Assembly (NCBI GenBank): GCA_964632005.1
Contig: CAZWAP010000006.1
Span: 27,922 to 91,921 of the forward strand
Direction: 5' to 3'
Length of the DNA stretch: 64,000 nucleotides
Source: CAZWAP01 sp964632005
GTDB taxonomy: Bacteria; Planctomycetota; Phycisphaerae; Sedimentisphaerales; Anaerobacaceae
The translations under genes were made by a program, and so were the position numbers. Of the stretch, positions 1 through 10,364 are shown in pieces (position 1 is the first letter of the stretch; each line of letters begins with the position of its first letter). The notes beneath the pieces were generated by a model. That model was given only the letters and a program-made list of their open reading frames with translations, was not told the DNA's origin and made no database searches.

Positions 1-2275
1 TGTAATTCTTTACGTTCTTCAACAGCTCGGCGAGCTCGGTCAACTCGTGGTAGTGGGTGGCGAAGAGCGTGCGGCACTTTATGTTGTTGGCGATATGCTC
101 GGTGATGGCCCAGGCCAGGGCCAGCCCGTCGTAGGTACTTGTGCCTCGGCCGACCTCGTCCAGTATCACTAGCGATCTTTCGGTGGAGTTGTTGATGATG
201 TTGGCCGTTTCGGTCATCTCGACCATAAAGGTCGATTGCCCGCGGACCAGCTCGTCCGAGGCGCCCACGCGGGTAAAAATCTTGTCCACCAACCCTATCT
301 GCGCCTCCTTGGCCGGGACGAATGACCCTGTCTGGGCCATCAGGACAAGAAGCGCGACCTGCCGAATATACGTGCTCTTGCCGCTCATATTAGGGCCGGT
401 TATCACCGCGATGTCACCTGCCCCGTCGCCAAGCTGCACGTCGTTCGGGACGAATCCGGCCCCGAGCGTCTCGGCCAAGACCGGGTGCTTGCCGTCGCGG
501 ATGATAAGCTCTCGCCCCGTCGTCATCCTCGGGCGGACATAATTGCGACGCATCGCCACGTGCGCCAGCCCGCACAGGCAGTCACACTGTGCGACCACGT
601 CGGCCAGGGCCTGGAGTCGGGATACGTAGTCGGCCGAACGGGAGCGAAGCTCCTCAAAGATGCGCAGCTCCAACTCCAGCGCCTTTTCCGCTGCCTGGAG
701 TACCTGCGTCTCATACTCCTTGAGCGGCTCTGTGATATACCGCTCGGCGTTTTTTATGGTCTGCTTGCGGACGTAATCGGCCGGCACCTTCTCTGCCGAG
801 CTGCGGGCGACCTCGATGTAGTAGCCGAAGACCTTGTTGTAACCGATCTTCAAGCCCGCAATCCCCGTCCGTCGCGACTCCTTCTTCTGGTATTCCCGCA
901 GCCAGCTCTGCCCGTCTTTGGAGATTGAGCGCAGGCGGTCGAGTTCCTCGTTGAAGCCCGCCTTTATCACGCCTCCGTCGCGCAGGTGCACCGGGCAGTC
1001 CGACCGGATCGCCGAGGACAGCAGCTCTGCCAGCTCATCCATACTGTCGCATCTGCCGGCCAGGTCTTTCAGCAGCGCAGAGGTAAATCGGCCGAGAAGC
1101 TCCCGCAGCGGAGGTATACGCCTGAGACTCTGCGCAAGTGCAAGCAGGTCCCGTGGCGTCGCGCGGGCGGTGCTGATCCGCGCGGCGAGCCGCTCGGTAT
1201 CGCTTATCTGGGCGAGCAGCTTGCGAATCTCCGCAAGGGTGGTTTCGTCGTCTTTCAGCTCCGCTACGGCGTCCTGCCGACGCTCTATCTCCGCCAGGTC
1301 ACATAGCGGTGCGCACAGCCAGCTCGTGAACATCCGCCCTCCCATTCCCGTCAGCGTCTGGTCGAGACAGTCCAGCAGCGAGCCTTTTCGGCTTTCGCCG
1401 CGAATCGTCCGCAAGACCTCCAGACTCCGCAAGGTCGTCGGGTCCACCTGTAGAAAATCCTTCGGCTCGATTTTTTTGATGGTCCGGATGTGGCCCAGCG
1501 TGGTTTTCTGCGTCTCGTGGAGGTATTCGATGATCGCACCGGCCGGCGAAACAAGCCCGGTCTCGGCGTCGTGTATCCCGAACCCTTCGAGCGTGGCCGT
1601 CCCGAAGTGCTTGAGCAGTCGCTGCCTGGCCTGATAAGCATCGAAATACCACGACGGACGCTGGGTTATCGTCGCCCCTGTCAACTGCGAAATCTCCCTG
1701 GCGAGTCTGTTTGTCTCGGCCTCAAACAACTCCCCCCGCCTCTCAGGCAGCAAGCACTCGGCAGGCCAGAGCCGAACCATCTGGTCGAGGAGCTTCTGTT
1801 CGGTTATGCTCTGGACGAAGAAATGGCCCGTGGACACATCGACCCAGCTTATCGCCGCTGTGCCTTTGTTGCCGAGGCTCACCGCGCAAAGAAAGTTCTG
1901 TTGCTTCGAGTCCAGCAACGTTTCGTCGGTGAGCGTCCCCGGCGTGATGATCCGCACGACGTCGCGCTTGACCACGCCCTTGGCGGTCTTGGGGTCTTCG
2001 ACCTGCTCGCAGACCGCGACGCGGTAGCCGGCCTGAAGCATCTTCTTGAGATACCCGTCAACGGCGTGGTAGGGAACGCCCGCAAGCGGCGTGCTCTTGT
2101 TTTTGTCCCGGCTGGTCAGGGCGAGCCCACAGACCTTTGCGCATATCTTCGCGTCCTCGTAAAACGTCTCGTAAAAATCCCCCATCCTGAAGAAAAGTAT
2201 GCAGTCCGGGTACTTTTGCTTGAACGCGTGAAACTGCCTCATTGCAGGCGTCAACTTTTCGGTCGGCGCGGTCAT
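1..2275 (-). CDS. mutS: DNA mismatch repair protein MutS (C-terminal end outside window)
   Basis: MutS ATPase recognises mispairs and small loops after replication and recruits MutL. About 758 residues are visible; the C-terminal part runs off the left edge. Near the N terminus GDFYETFYEDA carries the Phe-X-Glu wedge that stacks on the mismatch, which marks MutS1 rather than MutS2. GPNMSGKST near residue 626 is Walker A, followed by LVILDEVGRGTST (Walker B and signature region). The start is the ATG at 2275. It lies only 8 bases downstream of a TATAAT box and has no Shine-Dalgarno sequence, so the transcript is probably leaderless. The visible reading frame is intact. Confidence 0.97.
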   Translation of the reverse strand, partial: MTAPTEKLTPAMRQFHAFKQKYPDCILFFRMGDFYETFYEDAKICAKVCGLALTSRDKNKSTPLAGVPYHAVDGYLKKMLQAGYRVAVCEQVEDPKTAKGVVKRDVVRIITPGTLTDETLLDSKQQNFLCAVSLGNKGTAAISWVDVSTGHFFVQSITEQKLLDQMVRLWPAECLLPERRGELFEAETNRLAREISQLTGATITQRPSWYFDAYQARQRLLKHFGTATLEGFGIHDAETGLVSPAGAIIEYLHETQKTTLGHIRTIKKIEPKDFLQVDPTTLRSLEVLRTIRGESRKGSLLDCLDQTLTGMGGRMFTSWLCAPLCDLAEIERRQDAVAELKDDETTLAEIRKLLAQISDTERLAARISTARATPRDLLALAQSLRRIPPLRELLGRFTSALLKDLAGRCDSMDELAELLSSAIRSDCPVHLRDGGVIKAGFNEELDRLRSISKDGQSWLREYQKKESRRTGIAGLKIGYNKVFGYYIEVARSSAEKVPADYVRKQTIKNAERYITEPLKEYETQVLQAAEKALELELRIFEELRSRSADYVSRLQALADVVAQCDCLCGLAHVAMRRNYVRPRMTTGRELIIRDGKHPVLAETLGAGFVPNDVQLGDGAGDIAVITGPNMSGKSTYIRQVALLVLMAQTGSFVPAKEAQIGLVDKIFTRVGASDELVRGQSTFMVEMTETANIINNSTERSLVILDEVGRGTSTYDGLALAWAITEHIANNIKCRTLFATHYHELTELAELLKNVKNY

Positions 2276-2283
2276 AGGTGCTG

Positions 2284-2311
2284 ATTATACACCTCGGACC
2301 GCCTCTAACAA
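2284..2311 (-). promoter_or_regulatory. Candidate sigma-70 promoter of mutS
   Basis: On the minus strand TTGTTA (2306-2311), a 16-base spacer and TATAAT (2284-2289). Transcription should start near 2277, one to three bases before the mutS ATG. The -10 box is perfect and the -35 box is moderate (4 of 6). Confidence 0.55.
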
Positions 2312-2381
2312 CCGCACAATTCCGGATTGTCGGTCTCTTGGCTGGCACTTGTTGAGGATGCCGCAGCCAACAGCGGGGTGG

Positions 2382-3572
2382 TCACTCGGTCAGGGGGCCG
2401 TTCAATAGCCTCTGTATCAACCGCCTGGCGTGGTCTTCGCCGGTCGCGGCGGCCAGTTCCTCCAGCAGCTGCTCCTGCCGCCGCGTAAACGCCACGGGCC
2501 TGGCCAGATCCAGGTCGGCTGCCCCAAGTGCTTCGATGATTCGTTCCTTCAAGTCTGCTATCCCCGTGCCGAACTTAGCACTTATCTGTACGAAATCGCC
2601 CAGGTCTTCGGGCAGCCTTGCCGTGTCCAGCCGCAAGGGCAGATCAGATTTGTTTAATACGGTGACGCTCCTGGTGCCCTTCAGCTTGTCGATCAACTCT
2701 CGATCTATCTGCTCGGCACCTTGTGCGCCGTCGAGAACAAGTAATACGAGGTCGGCCTCGGCCAGGATTTGGACGGCCGTATCCCGTGCGGCCTTATCAG
2801 CTGGCCCGCCGAGGTGCTCACCGGTCCGCCCGTCCAGGCCGGCCGTATCAGTAACCCTCGCCGCGAGGGGGCCGATCCGGCACTCGGCCGAGACCCAATC
2901 GCGTGTTGTCCCTGCGATCTCAGCAACGATGGCCTTCTCCCGCCCCGCCAGGCGGTTCAGCAGCGTACTCTTGCCGCTGTTAGGGGGCCCGGTCAACACC
3001 ATCTTGCAGCCGTATATCACCGACCTTGCGGCCTCGCTGTTCCTTAGTATCCGGGCGGCCTCGGCCCTGACCCGGTCGAGGTCTTCCTTGCCGAGCCGGG
3101 CCAGCCACGCCCGGGCTGCGGCGTACAGACCGGGGCCGGCCTGGTTCGCCAACATCTTGGTGCCCTCGAGCGTCGCAGCGTTCAACTGTGCGACCTTCGC
3201 CTCGAGCTCGATGGCGTTCCTACGGCAGGTCGGGGCCTCGGCGAGGGCCATTCGCAGCAGCTCCTCGGCGCTGACCGCTCGCGCACCGGCCCGGCCGAGC
3301 AAACCCATTATCATCTCCACGATCAGCGGATTGCCGTGGCAGTGTATCGCGAAAAAACCAGGCCCTTCGCATCCGACCGTTACCTGGTCGATGAGGTGCT
3401 TGCCATCGGCGACGACCCCGAGCGCGATCCTTCCCGGCTTGAATTCCACGTGCCGGTGGGCCTTCGAGGTGAAAATCTTCTGCAGAATCGCCGCGGCCGA
3501 GGTCCCATAGACCCCTATGGTCGATATTGCGCCAGTTGCTTTAGCGGTCAGTACCGCTGAGTAAACAGCCAT
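2382..3572 (-). CDS. Divergent MnmE/TrmE-like GTPase lacking the C-terminal Cys motif
   Basis: A 396-residue GTPase with an MnmE-type layout: an N-terminal TrmE-N-like domain (CHGNPLIVEMIMGLLGRAGA near residue 78 matches the conserved CHGG region), then a Ras-like G domain with G1 GPPNSGKST (194-203), G2 GTTRD (221), G3 DTAG (242), G4 NKSD and a SAK G5. Classical MnmE, about 450 residues, modifies the tRNA wobble uridine and ends in a Cys-X-Gly-Lys motif. This protein is shorter, ends LLNGPLTE and has no such Cys. The conserved block that normally follows the CHGG motif (PGEFT...RAFLNGK) is also absent. It lies 13 bases after coaX in a probable obg-coaX operon. It may be a paralogue with a different role rather than a working tRNA modification enzyme. 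Confidence 0.75.
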   Translation of the reverse strand: MAVYSAVLTAKATGAISTIGVYGTSAAAILQKIFTSKAHRHVEFKPGRIALGVVADGKHLIDQVTVGCEGPGFFAIHCHGNPLIVEMIMGLLGRAGARAVSAEELLRMALAEAPTCRRNAIELEAKVAQLNAATLEGTKMLANQAGPGLYAAARAWLARLGKEDLDRVRAEAARILRNSEAARSVIYGCKMVLTGPPNSGKSTLLNRLAGREKAIVAEIAGTTRDWVSAECRIGPLAARVTDTAGLDGRTGEHLGGPADKAARDTAVQILAEADLVLLVLDGAQGAEQIDRELIDKLKGTRSVTVLNKSDLPLRLDTARLPEDLGDFVQISAKFGTGIADLKERIIEALGAADLDLARPVAFTRRQEQLLEELAAATGEDHARRLIQRLLNGPLTE

Positions 3573-3585
3573 AGGCCCGCAAAAC

Positions 3586-4371
3586 CTACCCCTTCTCGCG
3601 GATGTATTTCTGGTAGGCCAGCACGATTCCCTTGACTACCAGGTTGGGAACGTAGTTGTCGATGAATTCGCAGTCCTCCGCTATTACTTTCGCGCCGGAA
3701 CCGGTGATGATCGTCTGCGGCCATCTGCCGATCTGCTCGGCGTACCGCCTGATCACCTCCTGCAGGGCCCCGATGATCGAGTAGTACAAACCGCAGTTGA
3801 TGGCATCGGCGGTGTTCTTGCCGTAGGGAGCGGAAGGCCTGCTGACTCTTACGTTGGGTAACCGGGCGGTATCCCTTTGGAGCGCATCGGCACTGCTGGC
3901 GAAGCCTGGACAGATCACCCCGCCCTGGAAGACTCCGTTCTGGTCGACCAGGTCTATTGTGACGGCTGTCCCGAAATCCGCCACCACCACCGCGTCTTCC
4001 ACCACCGCGTAGGCCGCCGCCGCCGAGACCACCCTGTCGGTACCGACCTTCTCCGGCTCATCCACCCAGCAGGTCATTGGCAGCGGTATATTCTCGCCGA
4101 TCACGTATAGTTTTTCACCCAGTTCTGTCCTGGCTATGTCCCGCATGAGCTCCGTCCAGGCGGGTTTGACGCTGCTGACCACGATAACGCCGTCACGCTT
4201 CTTCTCTTTCGAGCTGTCCAGCACCGGTATTTGCTGCCAGGCGGACTTGAGAGACTCGGCCAACTCCTCGGAAGAAAGGCCGGGTATCGACTTGATGAAC
4301 TGCTCGACCCCGTCCAGAAAAAGCCCGATGTCGATGTTCGTATTGCCGATATCTACTGCGATTATGTTCAT
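3586..4371 (-). CDS. coaX: Type III pantothenate kinase
   Basis: CoaX phosphorylates pantothenate in the first committed step of coenzyme A synthesis; the type III enzyme belongs to the ASKHA superfamily. At 261 residues it has the usual length. MNIIAVDIGNTNIDIGLF is the phosphate-1 loop with its Asp and Asn, ADFGTAVTIDLV (about residue 130) is the second ATP/substrate motif, and GGVICPG follows. The ATG at 4371 begins directly at the conserved strand. It lies 18 bases after obg and 13 before the GTPase gene, which suggests cotranscription. Confidence 0.95.
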   Translation of the reverse strand: MNIIAVDIGNTNIDIGLFLDGVEQFIKSIPGLSSEELAESLKSAWQQIPVLDSSKEKKRDGVIVVSSVKPAWTELMRDIARTELGEKLYVIGENIPLPMTCWVDEPEKVGTDRVVSAAAAYAVVEDAVVVADFGTAVTIDLVDQNGVFQGGVICPGFASSADALQRDTARLPNVRVSRPSAPYGKNTADAINCGLYYSIIGALQEVIRRYAEQIGRWPQTIITGSGAKVIAEDCEFIDNYVPNLVVKGIVLAYQKYIREKG

Positions 4372-4389
4372 TGCTCGGCCCCACCGATC

Positions 4390-5406
<1,017 letters not shown>

Positions 5407-5422
5407 CTACAATCGGCCGAAT

Positions 5423-5454
5423 AAAAAAAGGATGGCATATCCTACACCATCCTT
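5423..5454 (-). terminator. Intrinsic terminator after rpmA
   Basis: Reading the minus strand, AAGGATGG (5447-5454) pairs perfectly with CCATCCTT (5428-5435) across an 11-base loop, and a run of seven Ts follows. It lies 28 bases after the rpmA stop and 31 bases before the obg start, so it separates the two genes. Confidence 0.85.
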
Positions 5455-5482
5455 ACTCGGCGAACCGCGAGATCCCAAGCTC

Positions 5483-5716
5483 TCAGACCACGTGCACCTT
5501 GCGCCCTTGAAAACGTATGGTTCCATCCGTCCTGGCGAAAAGCGTGTAATCCTTGCCTATACCCACGTTCGCGCCGGGTAAGAACTTTGTCCCGCATTGC
5601 CGCACTATTATCGAGCCGGCCCTCACCGACTGGCCGCCGAAGAGCTTGACACCCCTGTACTTGGCGTTGCTGTCCCGGCCGTTTCTCGATGAACCTTGTC
5701 CCTTTTTATGTGCCAT
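5483..5716 (-). CDS. rpmA: 50S ribosomal protein L27
   Basis: L27 lies near the peptidyl transferase centre. At 77 residues it starts [16 protein letters not shown], the canonical N terminus, with no cleavable extension of the kind found in Firmicutes. [10 protein letters not shown] and GKDYTLFA are conserved family segments. The usual partner rplU (L21) is not next to it; the upstream gene encodes a TlpA-like lipoprotein. An AGGAG sits 11 bases before the ATG. It has its own promoter (5779-5807) and terminator (5423-5454), so it is a single-gene unit with possible read-through into obg. Confidence 0.97.
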   Translation of the reverse strand: MAHKKGQGSSRNGRDSNAKYRGVKLFGGQSVRAGSIIVRQCGTKFLPGANVGIGKDYTLFARTDGTIRFQGRKVHVV

Positions 5717-5778
5717 AGATATAGCGACTCCTATCGCGAGAATAACGATTCAACGCTGGTCGATCACTCGAACCACAA

Positions 5779-5807
5779 AGGATAACGACTCCCGCCGGAG
5801 TTGTCCA
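5779..5807 (-). promoter_or_regulatory. Candidate promoter of rpmA
   Basis: On the minus strand TGGACA (5802-5807), a 17-base spacer and TATCCT (5779-5784), giving a leader of about 55 bases before the rpmA ATG. The spacer contains an ACTCC/GGAGT inverted repeat with a 4-base loop. Confidence 0.45.
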
Positions 5808-5870
5808 GGCCAAATTTCTGGATTTTTTTGCGAAAAAAGCTGCGATCCTGATACCCGCTGGCCCGGGGTA

Positions 5871-6584
5871 CTATGGCCAGTCCGCCTCGAGCACGGCCTT
5901 GACTTCGTCGAGGTGCATCAGGCCGGCCGCCACAAGCTTGATCTTGCCCTTCGGGTCGATGAAGAAGATCGTCGGCAGCTCCCTGACCGCGTCATACGGC
6001 CCGCCTGCGCTGCCCGGCTCGGCTGCAAAAACGGTGTAATTGATCTTTCTATCCGTGGCAAACTGCTTGATCATCTCCGCCGTGTTCGGCGGGTACTGGC
6101 TGACGTGCGATATCGCCAGGATCGCAAGCTTGTCTTTGCCTATCGCGTTGCGCAGCTCTATCAGGTGGGGCACTTCCATCCTGCAGGGCGGACACCAGGT
6201 GGCCCAGAAGACTATCATAACATTCTTGCCTTTATAGTCGCTGAGCCTGTGTTGCTTGTCCGTGATGTCGGTCAGTTTGAAATCCGGCGCATCCGTGCCG
6301 ACAAGAGAGCTAAACTCACGCGCCGGCTCCCACGTTCGGGCGGCTCTGACGATGCTGGTCAGGCTCTTCTTGGAGCCTGTTACCGCTTCGCCCGGGGCGG
6401 AAGCACTCTGGCCTGGTTCCCGGCCAGCGGACGTCTCAGCGGCCTGGCCGGGCGGGCTGTTCGGCCTCGGCGAAGACTCCGAAGGTTCCTTCTTGCATCC
6501 TGCCGATATGGCTGTCCCGAAAAGCAGCTCCATACTGACAATCACCAGGCAGTAACTACGCATACCGTTTTTCAGCTTGAACAT
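5871..6584 (-). CDS. TlpA/ResA-like thioredoxin-fold lipoprotein
   Basis: A periplasmic thiol-disulfide oxidoreductase of the TlpA/AlkC-TSA type, 237 residues from the ATG at 6584. That start has GGAG 8 bases upstream; an in-frame ATG nine codons earlier has no such site. A hydrophobic leader ends in a lipobox-like SAGC, then comes a Ser/Pro/Gly-rich linker of about 60 residues. The thioredoxin domain starts at [12 protein letters not shown] and contains [14 protein letters not shown] with the CxxC active site and a cis-Pro region ([11 protein letters not shown]). Such proteins reduce apocytochromes or other periplasmic disulfides; no cytochrome gene is nearby to name the partner. Confidence 0.88.
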   Translation of the reverse strand: MFKLKNGMRSYCLVIVSMELLFGTAISAGCKKEPSESSPRPNSPPGQAAETSAGREPGQSASAPGEAVTGSKKSLTSIVRAARTWEPAREFSSLVGTDAPDFKLTDITDKQHRLSDYKGKNVMIVFWATWCPPCRMEVPHLIELRNAIGKDKLAILAISHVSQYPPNTAEMIKQFATDRKINYTVFAAEPGSAGGPYDAVRELPTIFFIDPKGKIKLVAAGLMHLDEVKAVLEADWP

Positions 6585-6743
6585 CGTTCTTACTCCAAAA
6601 TTTGCGTACATCTCATACCTTATTCTATACCAGCGTACACAAGGCCAGGTTCATCGTTCAATCTGGTCTGGTGGTTTTCGGCTCTACGTAGGCGGCGATT
6701 GGCCCGTTGTCTTCGCCTGCCGGCTCACAGAATCAGCCCACCA

Positions 6744-7991
6744 TCAGTCCTGTTCGACGGGCAAAGGCTCCTTATCTACCCGGGTTTTCCGCCCGCCCTG
6801 GATCGCGGCGATTTGCCTGGCGGTCCGCGCGACGCCCGCCCGGTCGGTTATCAGCTGGAAATCTATCGTGAAAGTCCGGCTTTGATGCGGGCCGAGCCGG
6901 GGCACACGCCCGAATTTCCGCTCTACAGACCTGTTCCGCGAGAAACCCGTGCCCGGCTCCAGGCCCGTGACGTATCCATCCTCCAGAGCCACCGGATTCT
7001 TCCACAGCGTAAAATAAGGCAGTTGCTCGGTCGAGAAACTCATCGCTACGCCCTTATCGCCCTCGGCGTTGCGAAGCATCACCTTGGTTCTGGCCTCTTC
7101 GTCGGCCCAGAGTTGTATACAGAAGACCTGCTCGGCGACCCCAGCTCTCGGAGCCGGATACAAGTCGTAGCTGTTCACGCCCGAGGCTGATATGTCGTTG
7201 ATCGGACTGACCCGTCGCACCGGCGCCACGAACCGAGCGTCCTGCTCCATAAGCGGGGGCCCGTAATTGGCGTGGTAGAGAATCCCGAACTCCTGCTCCA
7301 CGGCGCTGAGGTTGGTGACTTTGTCGGAGATTTGCAGCGCGGCCGACCCCGCCGTCGTCGAAACCTCGCTCCAGAGTTCCAGCTTAGGCCCGTGCAGAAT
7401 CGCTTCATCGACCCGGCCGCGTACGCGGATGCGGTAGGGCGGCTTGCGGTCGATGACCAATTCCACGACCGAGGCCGGCGTGTTTGCGATCTTGCCGTGC
7501 AGGGTCAGCTCCATTTTGGACTTCTTGCCCGTATTGTCGATGAACTCGTCCGGCCCGGGCGCCCCGAAAAACTCCAGTCCGCAGCGCACCAGCCACTCGT
7601 TGAAACCATCCAGCCAGCCCAGGCCCTCTCGTGAGTTGAGGTTCACAAACTTCGGGTGCACCAGGCCCCTGACCGGCGAGTCCCAGCCCAGTCGCAGCTC
7701 TGCCGTGGAGACCTCCTGAATGGACATCCCCCTGGTGGGAACGACCTTCAACCGGAGCCTCCCGTTGTTGATCTCGATGACCTCGACGCCTTCCTGCTTG
7801 CCCCCGTGCAGCACGTACTTGTGTACTGACCACCCAACCGGGCACGGCGGCGTCACCTCGCGGGAGCTGATGCGAATCGACTCGATATAAATATTCCGCT
7901 CTACGTCGGTTAACACCACGCGGTACGGCTCGGCCGCGCGGACCGCCGTGCCTACAAGGACCACCGCAATGACACAACTGACCCTGTGCAT
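6744..7991 (-). CDS. Secreted DUF4432 (aldose-epimerase-like) protein
   Basis: A 415-residue exported protein. The N terminus [19 protein letters not shown] is a signal peptide with probable cleavage before AEPYR. The body matches the galactose-mutarotase-like DUF4432 family: [29 protein letters not shown] and [12 protein letters not shown] are typical segments, with the conserved His and acidic residues of that fold. Members act on sugars, but the substrate is unknown and no catalytic role can be assigned. It is divergent from the sialate O-acetylesterase gene across a 448-base spacer. Confidence 0.8.
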   Translation of the reverse strand: MHRVSCVIAVVLVGTAVRAAEPYRVVLTDVERNIYIESIRISSREVTPPCPVGWSVHKYVLHGGKQEGVEVIEINNGRLRLKVVPTRGMSIQEVSTAELRLGWDSPVRGLVHPKFVNLNSREGLGWLDGFNEWLVRCGLEFFGAPGPDEFIDNTGKKSKMELTLHGKIANTPASVVELVIDRKPPYRIRVRGRVDEAILHGPKLELWSEVSTTAGSAALQISDKVTNLSAVEQEFGILYHANYGPPLMEQDARFVAPVRRVSPINDISASGVNSYDLYPAPRAGVAEQVFCIQLWADEEARTKVMLRNAEGDKGVAMSFSTEQLPYFTLWKNPVALEDGYVTGLEPGTGFSRNRSVERKFGRVPRLGPHQSRTFTIDFQLITDRAGVARTARQIAAIQGGRKTRVDKEPLPVEQD

Positions 7992-8439
7992 ATCCGGCCT
8001 TTCGCAGCGATCGTACTACGTTGATCGGCTATCTCGCAGGTTCCTTTGGGCCCGGGAGCATAGGCTACTTTACCAAATACTGCTCGTGGTGCAAGTCAAA
8101 TGATCCTGGCTTGCCGGCGCACGCTTGCGGCGAACTTTGGAGGTCAGCCGGGGATTCGGCGTATCGGGCCGGCAGGATTGCAGATGCAGCCCAACCATTC
8201 ACCCGGGAAGTTCCTCGATGCGCCGCTGTGTCCCCTGGCCTGTCCTGGTCGGCGAAAAACTACTTGGCAGGGCCGGGCCGTTGTTGTATATTAACCGGCC
8301 AGCATTGTTCCAAGCTGTCTCTGTACTCTGTATAGCCAGCTATTGTTGAAGCTGGATGTTACTGTCCGGTTTGAGGTCGGCCGACGCGACAGAAAGGTGT
8401 TTTCGCAGGCCACCTGCAACTTGGAAAGGAGCAAAGAAA
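7992..8439 (+). promoter_or_regulatory. Divergent intergenic region with promoter for the esterase gene
   Basis: This 448-base spacer separates two divergent secreted-protein genes. On the plus strand TTGGCA (8264-8269), a 17-base spacer and TATATT (8287-8292) form a good sigma-70 promoter with a start near 8299, which leaves a 5' leader of about 140 bases. The leader carries a hairpin, CCAGCT/AGCTGG with an 8-base loop (8336-8355), and ends in AAGGAG at 8426-8431. I found no convincing minus-strand promoter and no coding sequence in the spacer. Confidence 0.55.
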
Positions 8440-10017
8440 ATGGATCGTACTGAAATGGAAGCATCTTGCGGTTGGAAACTGCCCGTGACGCTTGCGGCCT
8501 TGTTGCTGTTGATCTGGTCGCCGGGCCTGCTGGCGGAGATAAAGTTGCCGGCCGTGATCGGCGACAATATGGTCCTTCAGCGGGGCAAGGTGGTCTCAAT
8601 ATGGGGCTGGGCTGATCCCGGGGAGGAAGTTACCGTCAGCGTGGACTGGCAGGCTATGCGCTGGAGTGTCCGGGCCGGCAGCGACGGCAAGTGGGCCTTC
8701 AAGATGAGCTCGCCGCCGGCTGGTGGACCCTACCAGATGACCCTTCAGGGCAAGAATAGCGTAACCATAAAGAACATCCTTTCCGGCGAAGTTTGGGTCT
8801 GTTCGGGCCAGTCGAACATGCAGATGTCCGTCCAGGCCTCTGCGAACGCCGAGCAGGAGATCGCGGCGGCCGATTACCCGAAGATACGGCTGTTCACCGT
8901 GGAGCGAGAAGTGGCCGAGGAGCCCAAATCCGACTGCCGGGGCAGGTGGGTCGAGTGCAGCCCGCAGACGGTCCCCGGGTTTTCGGCTGTGGCCTACTAT
9001 TTCGGACGCTACCTCCACAAGGAACTCAACGTACCGGTCGGGCTGATACACACCTCGTGGGGCGGGACACCCGCCGAGGCGTGGACCAGGCTTGACGCGC
9101 TCGAGGGCGACGAAGATTTCGCCCCCATCCTCCAACGCTACCAGGAGCTGGTCGAGAAGTACCCCGCGAGAATGGCGGACTACGAGCAGAGGCTCAAGCA
9201 GTGGAAGCAAGCGGTAGAAAAGGCCAAGAGCGAGGGCAAGAAGGTCCCTCGGCGACCCAGGCCCCCGGCCGGCCCCCTCAATCCTCACCGCCCAGCGGGC
9301 TTGTACAACGCGATGATATCCCCGCTGATCCCGTATGGGATCCGCGGCGTGATATGGTACCAGGGCGAGTCAAACGCCAGCCGGGCATACCAGTACCGCA
9401 AGCTCTTTCCGAGGATGATCGAGTGCTGGCGCAAAAACTGGGGACAGGGGGACTTTCCGTTTATCTTTGTCCAGCTGGCCAACTTCAAGGCCGTCCAGCC
9501 TGAACCTGCCGACAGTGCCTGGGCCGAGCTGCGCGAGGCCCAGCTAAAGGCCCTGGCTCTGCCGAATACGGGTATGGCGGTGATCATCGACATAGGCGAG
9601 GCGGACGACATTCATCCCAAGAACAAGCAGGACGTCGGAAAGCGCCTGGCCCTGTGGGCACTCGGGACGACGTACGGCAAGAAGATTGTTTATTCCGGCC
9701 CACTTTATAAGTCTATGCAGGTCGAGGGCAGCAAGGTTATCCTGCGGTTTGACCACGTTGACGGGGGCCTTGTAGCCAAGGGCGGCGGCCCGCTGAAGGG
9801 CTTTGCGATCGCCGGCGAGGACAAGAAATTCGTGTGGGCCGAGGCGGAAATCCAGGGCGACACGGTCGTGGTGAGCAGTCCGCAGGTTCCCAAGCCCGTC
9901 GCTGTGCGTTACGCCTGGGCCGACAACCCGATATGCAACCTTTACAACGCCGAAGGACTGCCCGCCTCACCTTTCCGCACGGACGATTGGCCCGGCGTGA
10001 CCATCGACGCCAGGTAA
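8440..10017 (+). CDS. Secreted sialate O-acetylesterase (SASA/SGNH family)
   Basis: A 525-residue exported esterase likely to remove acetyl groups from sialic acids or other acetylated glycans. The ATG at 8440 has AAGGAG 8 bases upstream. A signal peptide (hydrophobic stretch ALLLLIWSPGLLA) precedes the first conserved block KLPAVIGDNMVLQRG. VCSGQSNMQMS has the nucleophile Ser near 125, GVIWYQGESNA is the second block, and EADDIHPKNK (about 387-396) supplies the Asp and His. A basic Lys/Pro-rich insertion lies near residue 265. These are the hallmarks of the SASA domain. The natural substrate is not shown by the sequence. Confidence 0.92.
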   Translation: MDRTEMEASCGWKLPVTLAALLLLIWSPGLLAEIKLPAVIGDNMVLQRGKVVSIWGWADPGEEVTVSVDWQAMRWSVRAGSDGKWAFKMSSPPAGGPYQMTLQGKNSVTIKNILSGEVWVCSGQSNMQMSVQASANAEQEIAAADYPKIRLFTVEREVAEEPKSDCRGRWVECSPQTVPGFSAVAYYFGRYLHKELNVPVGLIHTSWGGTPAEAWTRLDALEGDEDFAPILQRYQELVEKYPARMADYEQRLKQWKQAVEKAKSEGKKVPRRPRPPAGPLNPHRPAGLYNAMISPLIPYGIRGVIWYQGESNASRAYQYRKLFPRMIECWRKNWGQGDFPFIFVQLANFKAVQPEPADSAWAELREAQLKALALPNTGMAVIIDIGEADDIHPKNKQDVGKRLALWALGTTYGKKIVYSGPLYKSMQVEGSKVILRFDHVDGGLVAKGGGPLKGFAIAGEDKKFVWAEAEIQGDTVVVSSPQVPKPVAVRYAWADNPICNLYNAEGLPASPFRTDDWPGVTIDAR

Positions 10018-10239
10018 CCGGCAGGCCCGCCGGCCGGTCCGAGCCTTTGGCCTCGGGCGGCACGCTGGGGTATTGGCCAGCCCAGGCCCCAATCTGGGAG
10101 GTCCTTCAGCAGTTTTCCTGCGTACCTGGGGATTGTACGGCCCCGGGCAGTCATCGTGGCCGAGTGTGTGGTTGTGGGTGGCAGAAAAAAGGCCTCTTTG
10201 CCGGGTAAACTAAAAAACCGACAAGGAGGTTTGCCGATG

Positions 10240-10268
10240 TTGAAATTGAGCCGGTAAGATGGTATAAT
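10240..10268 (+). promoter_or_regulatory. Strong sigma-70 promoter upstream of the pseudopilin gene
   Basis: TTGAAA (10240-10245), 17 bases and TATAAT (10263-10268) predict a start near 10275 and a leader of about 90 bases. It lies in the 347-base gap 10018-10364. The gap also holds AAGGAGGT at 10223-10230 in front of a six-codon ORF (10237-10257) that overlaps the -35 box. The rest of the gap shows nothing I can name. Confidence 0.65.
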
Positions 10269-10364
10269 TAGCTGTGTTGGGTGTAGTAGTGTCGAACATA
10301 GCATTAAATGACCAATCCCGGCGTAATACAACCGAGATGCCAGTAGGGAATCGGAGGTGTTGAT

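Noticed and set aside
5815..5845. T run with a TCCAG/CTGGA stem on the plus strand
   Set aside because: The stem has only 5 bp and no plus-strand gene lies upstream, so it is unlikely to be a terminator.
5553..7190. 545-codon open frame on the plus strand opposite rpmA and tlpA
   Set aside because: It runs antisense to two well-supported genes, has no family features and its composition is that of a shadow frame in GC-rich DNA.
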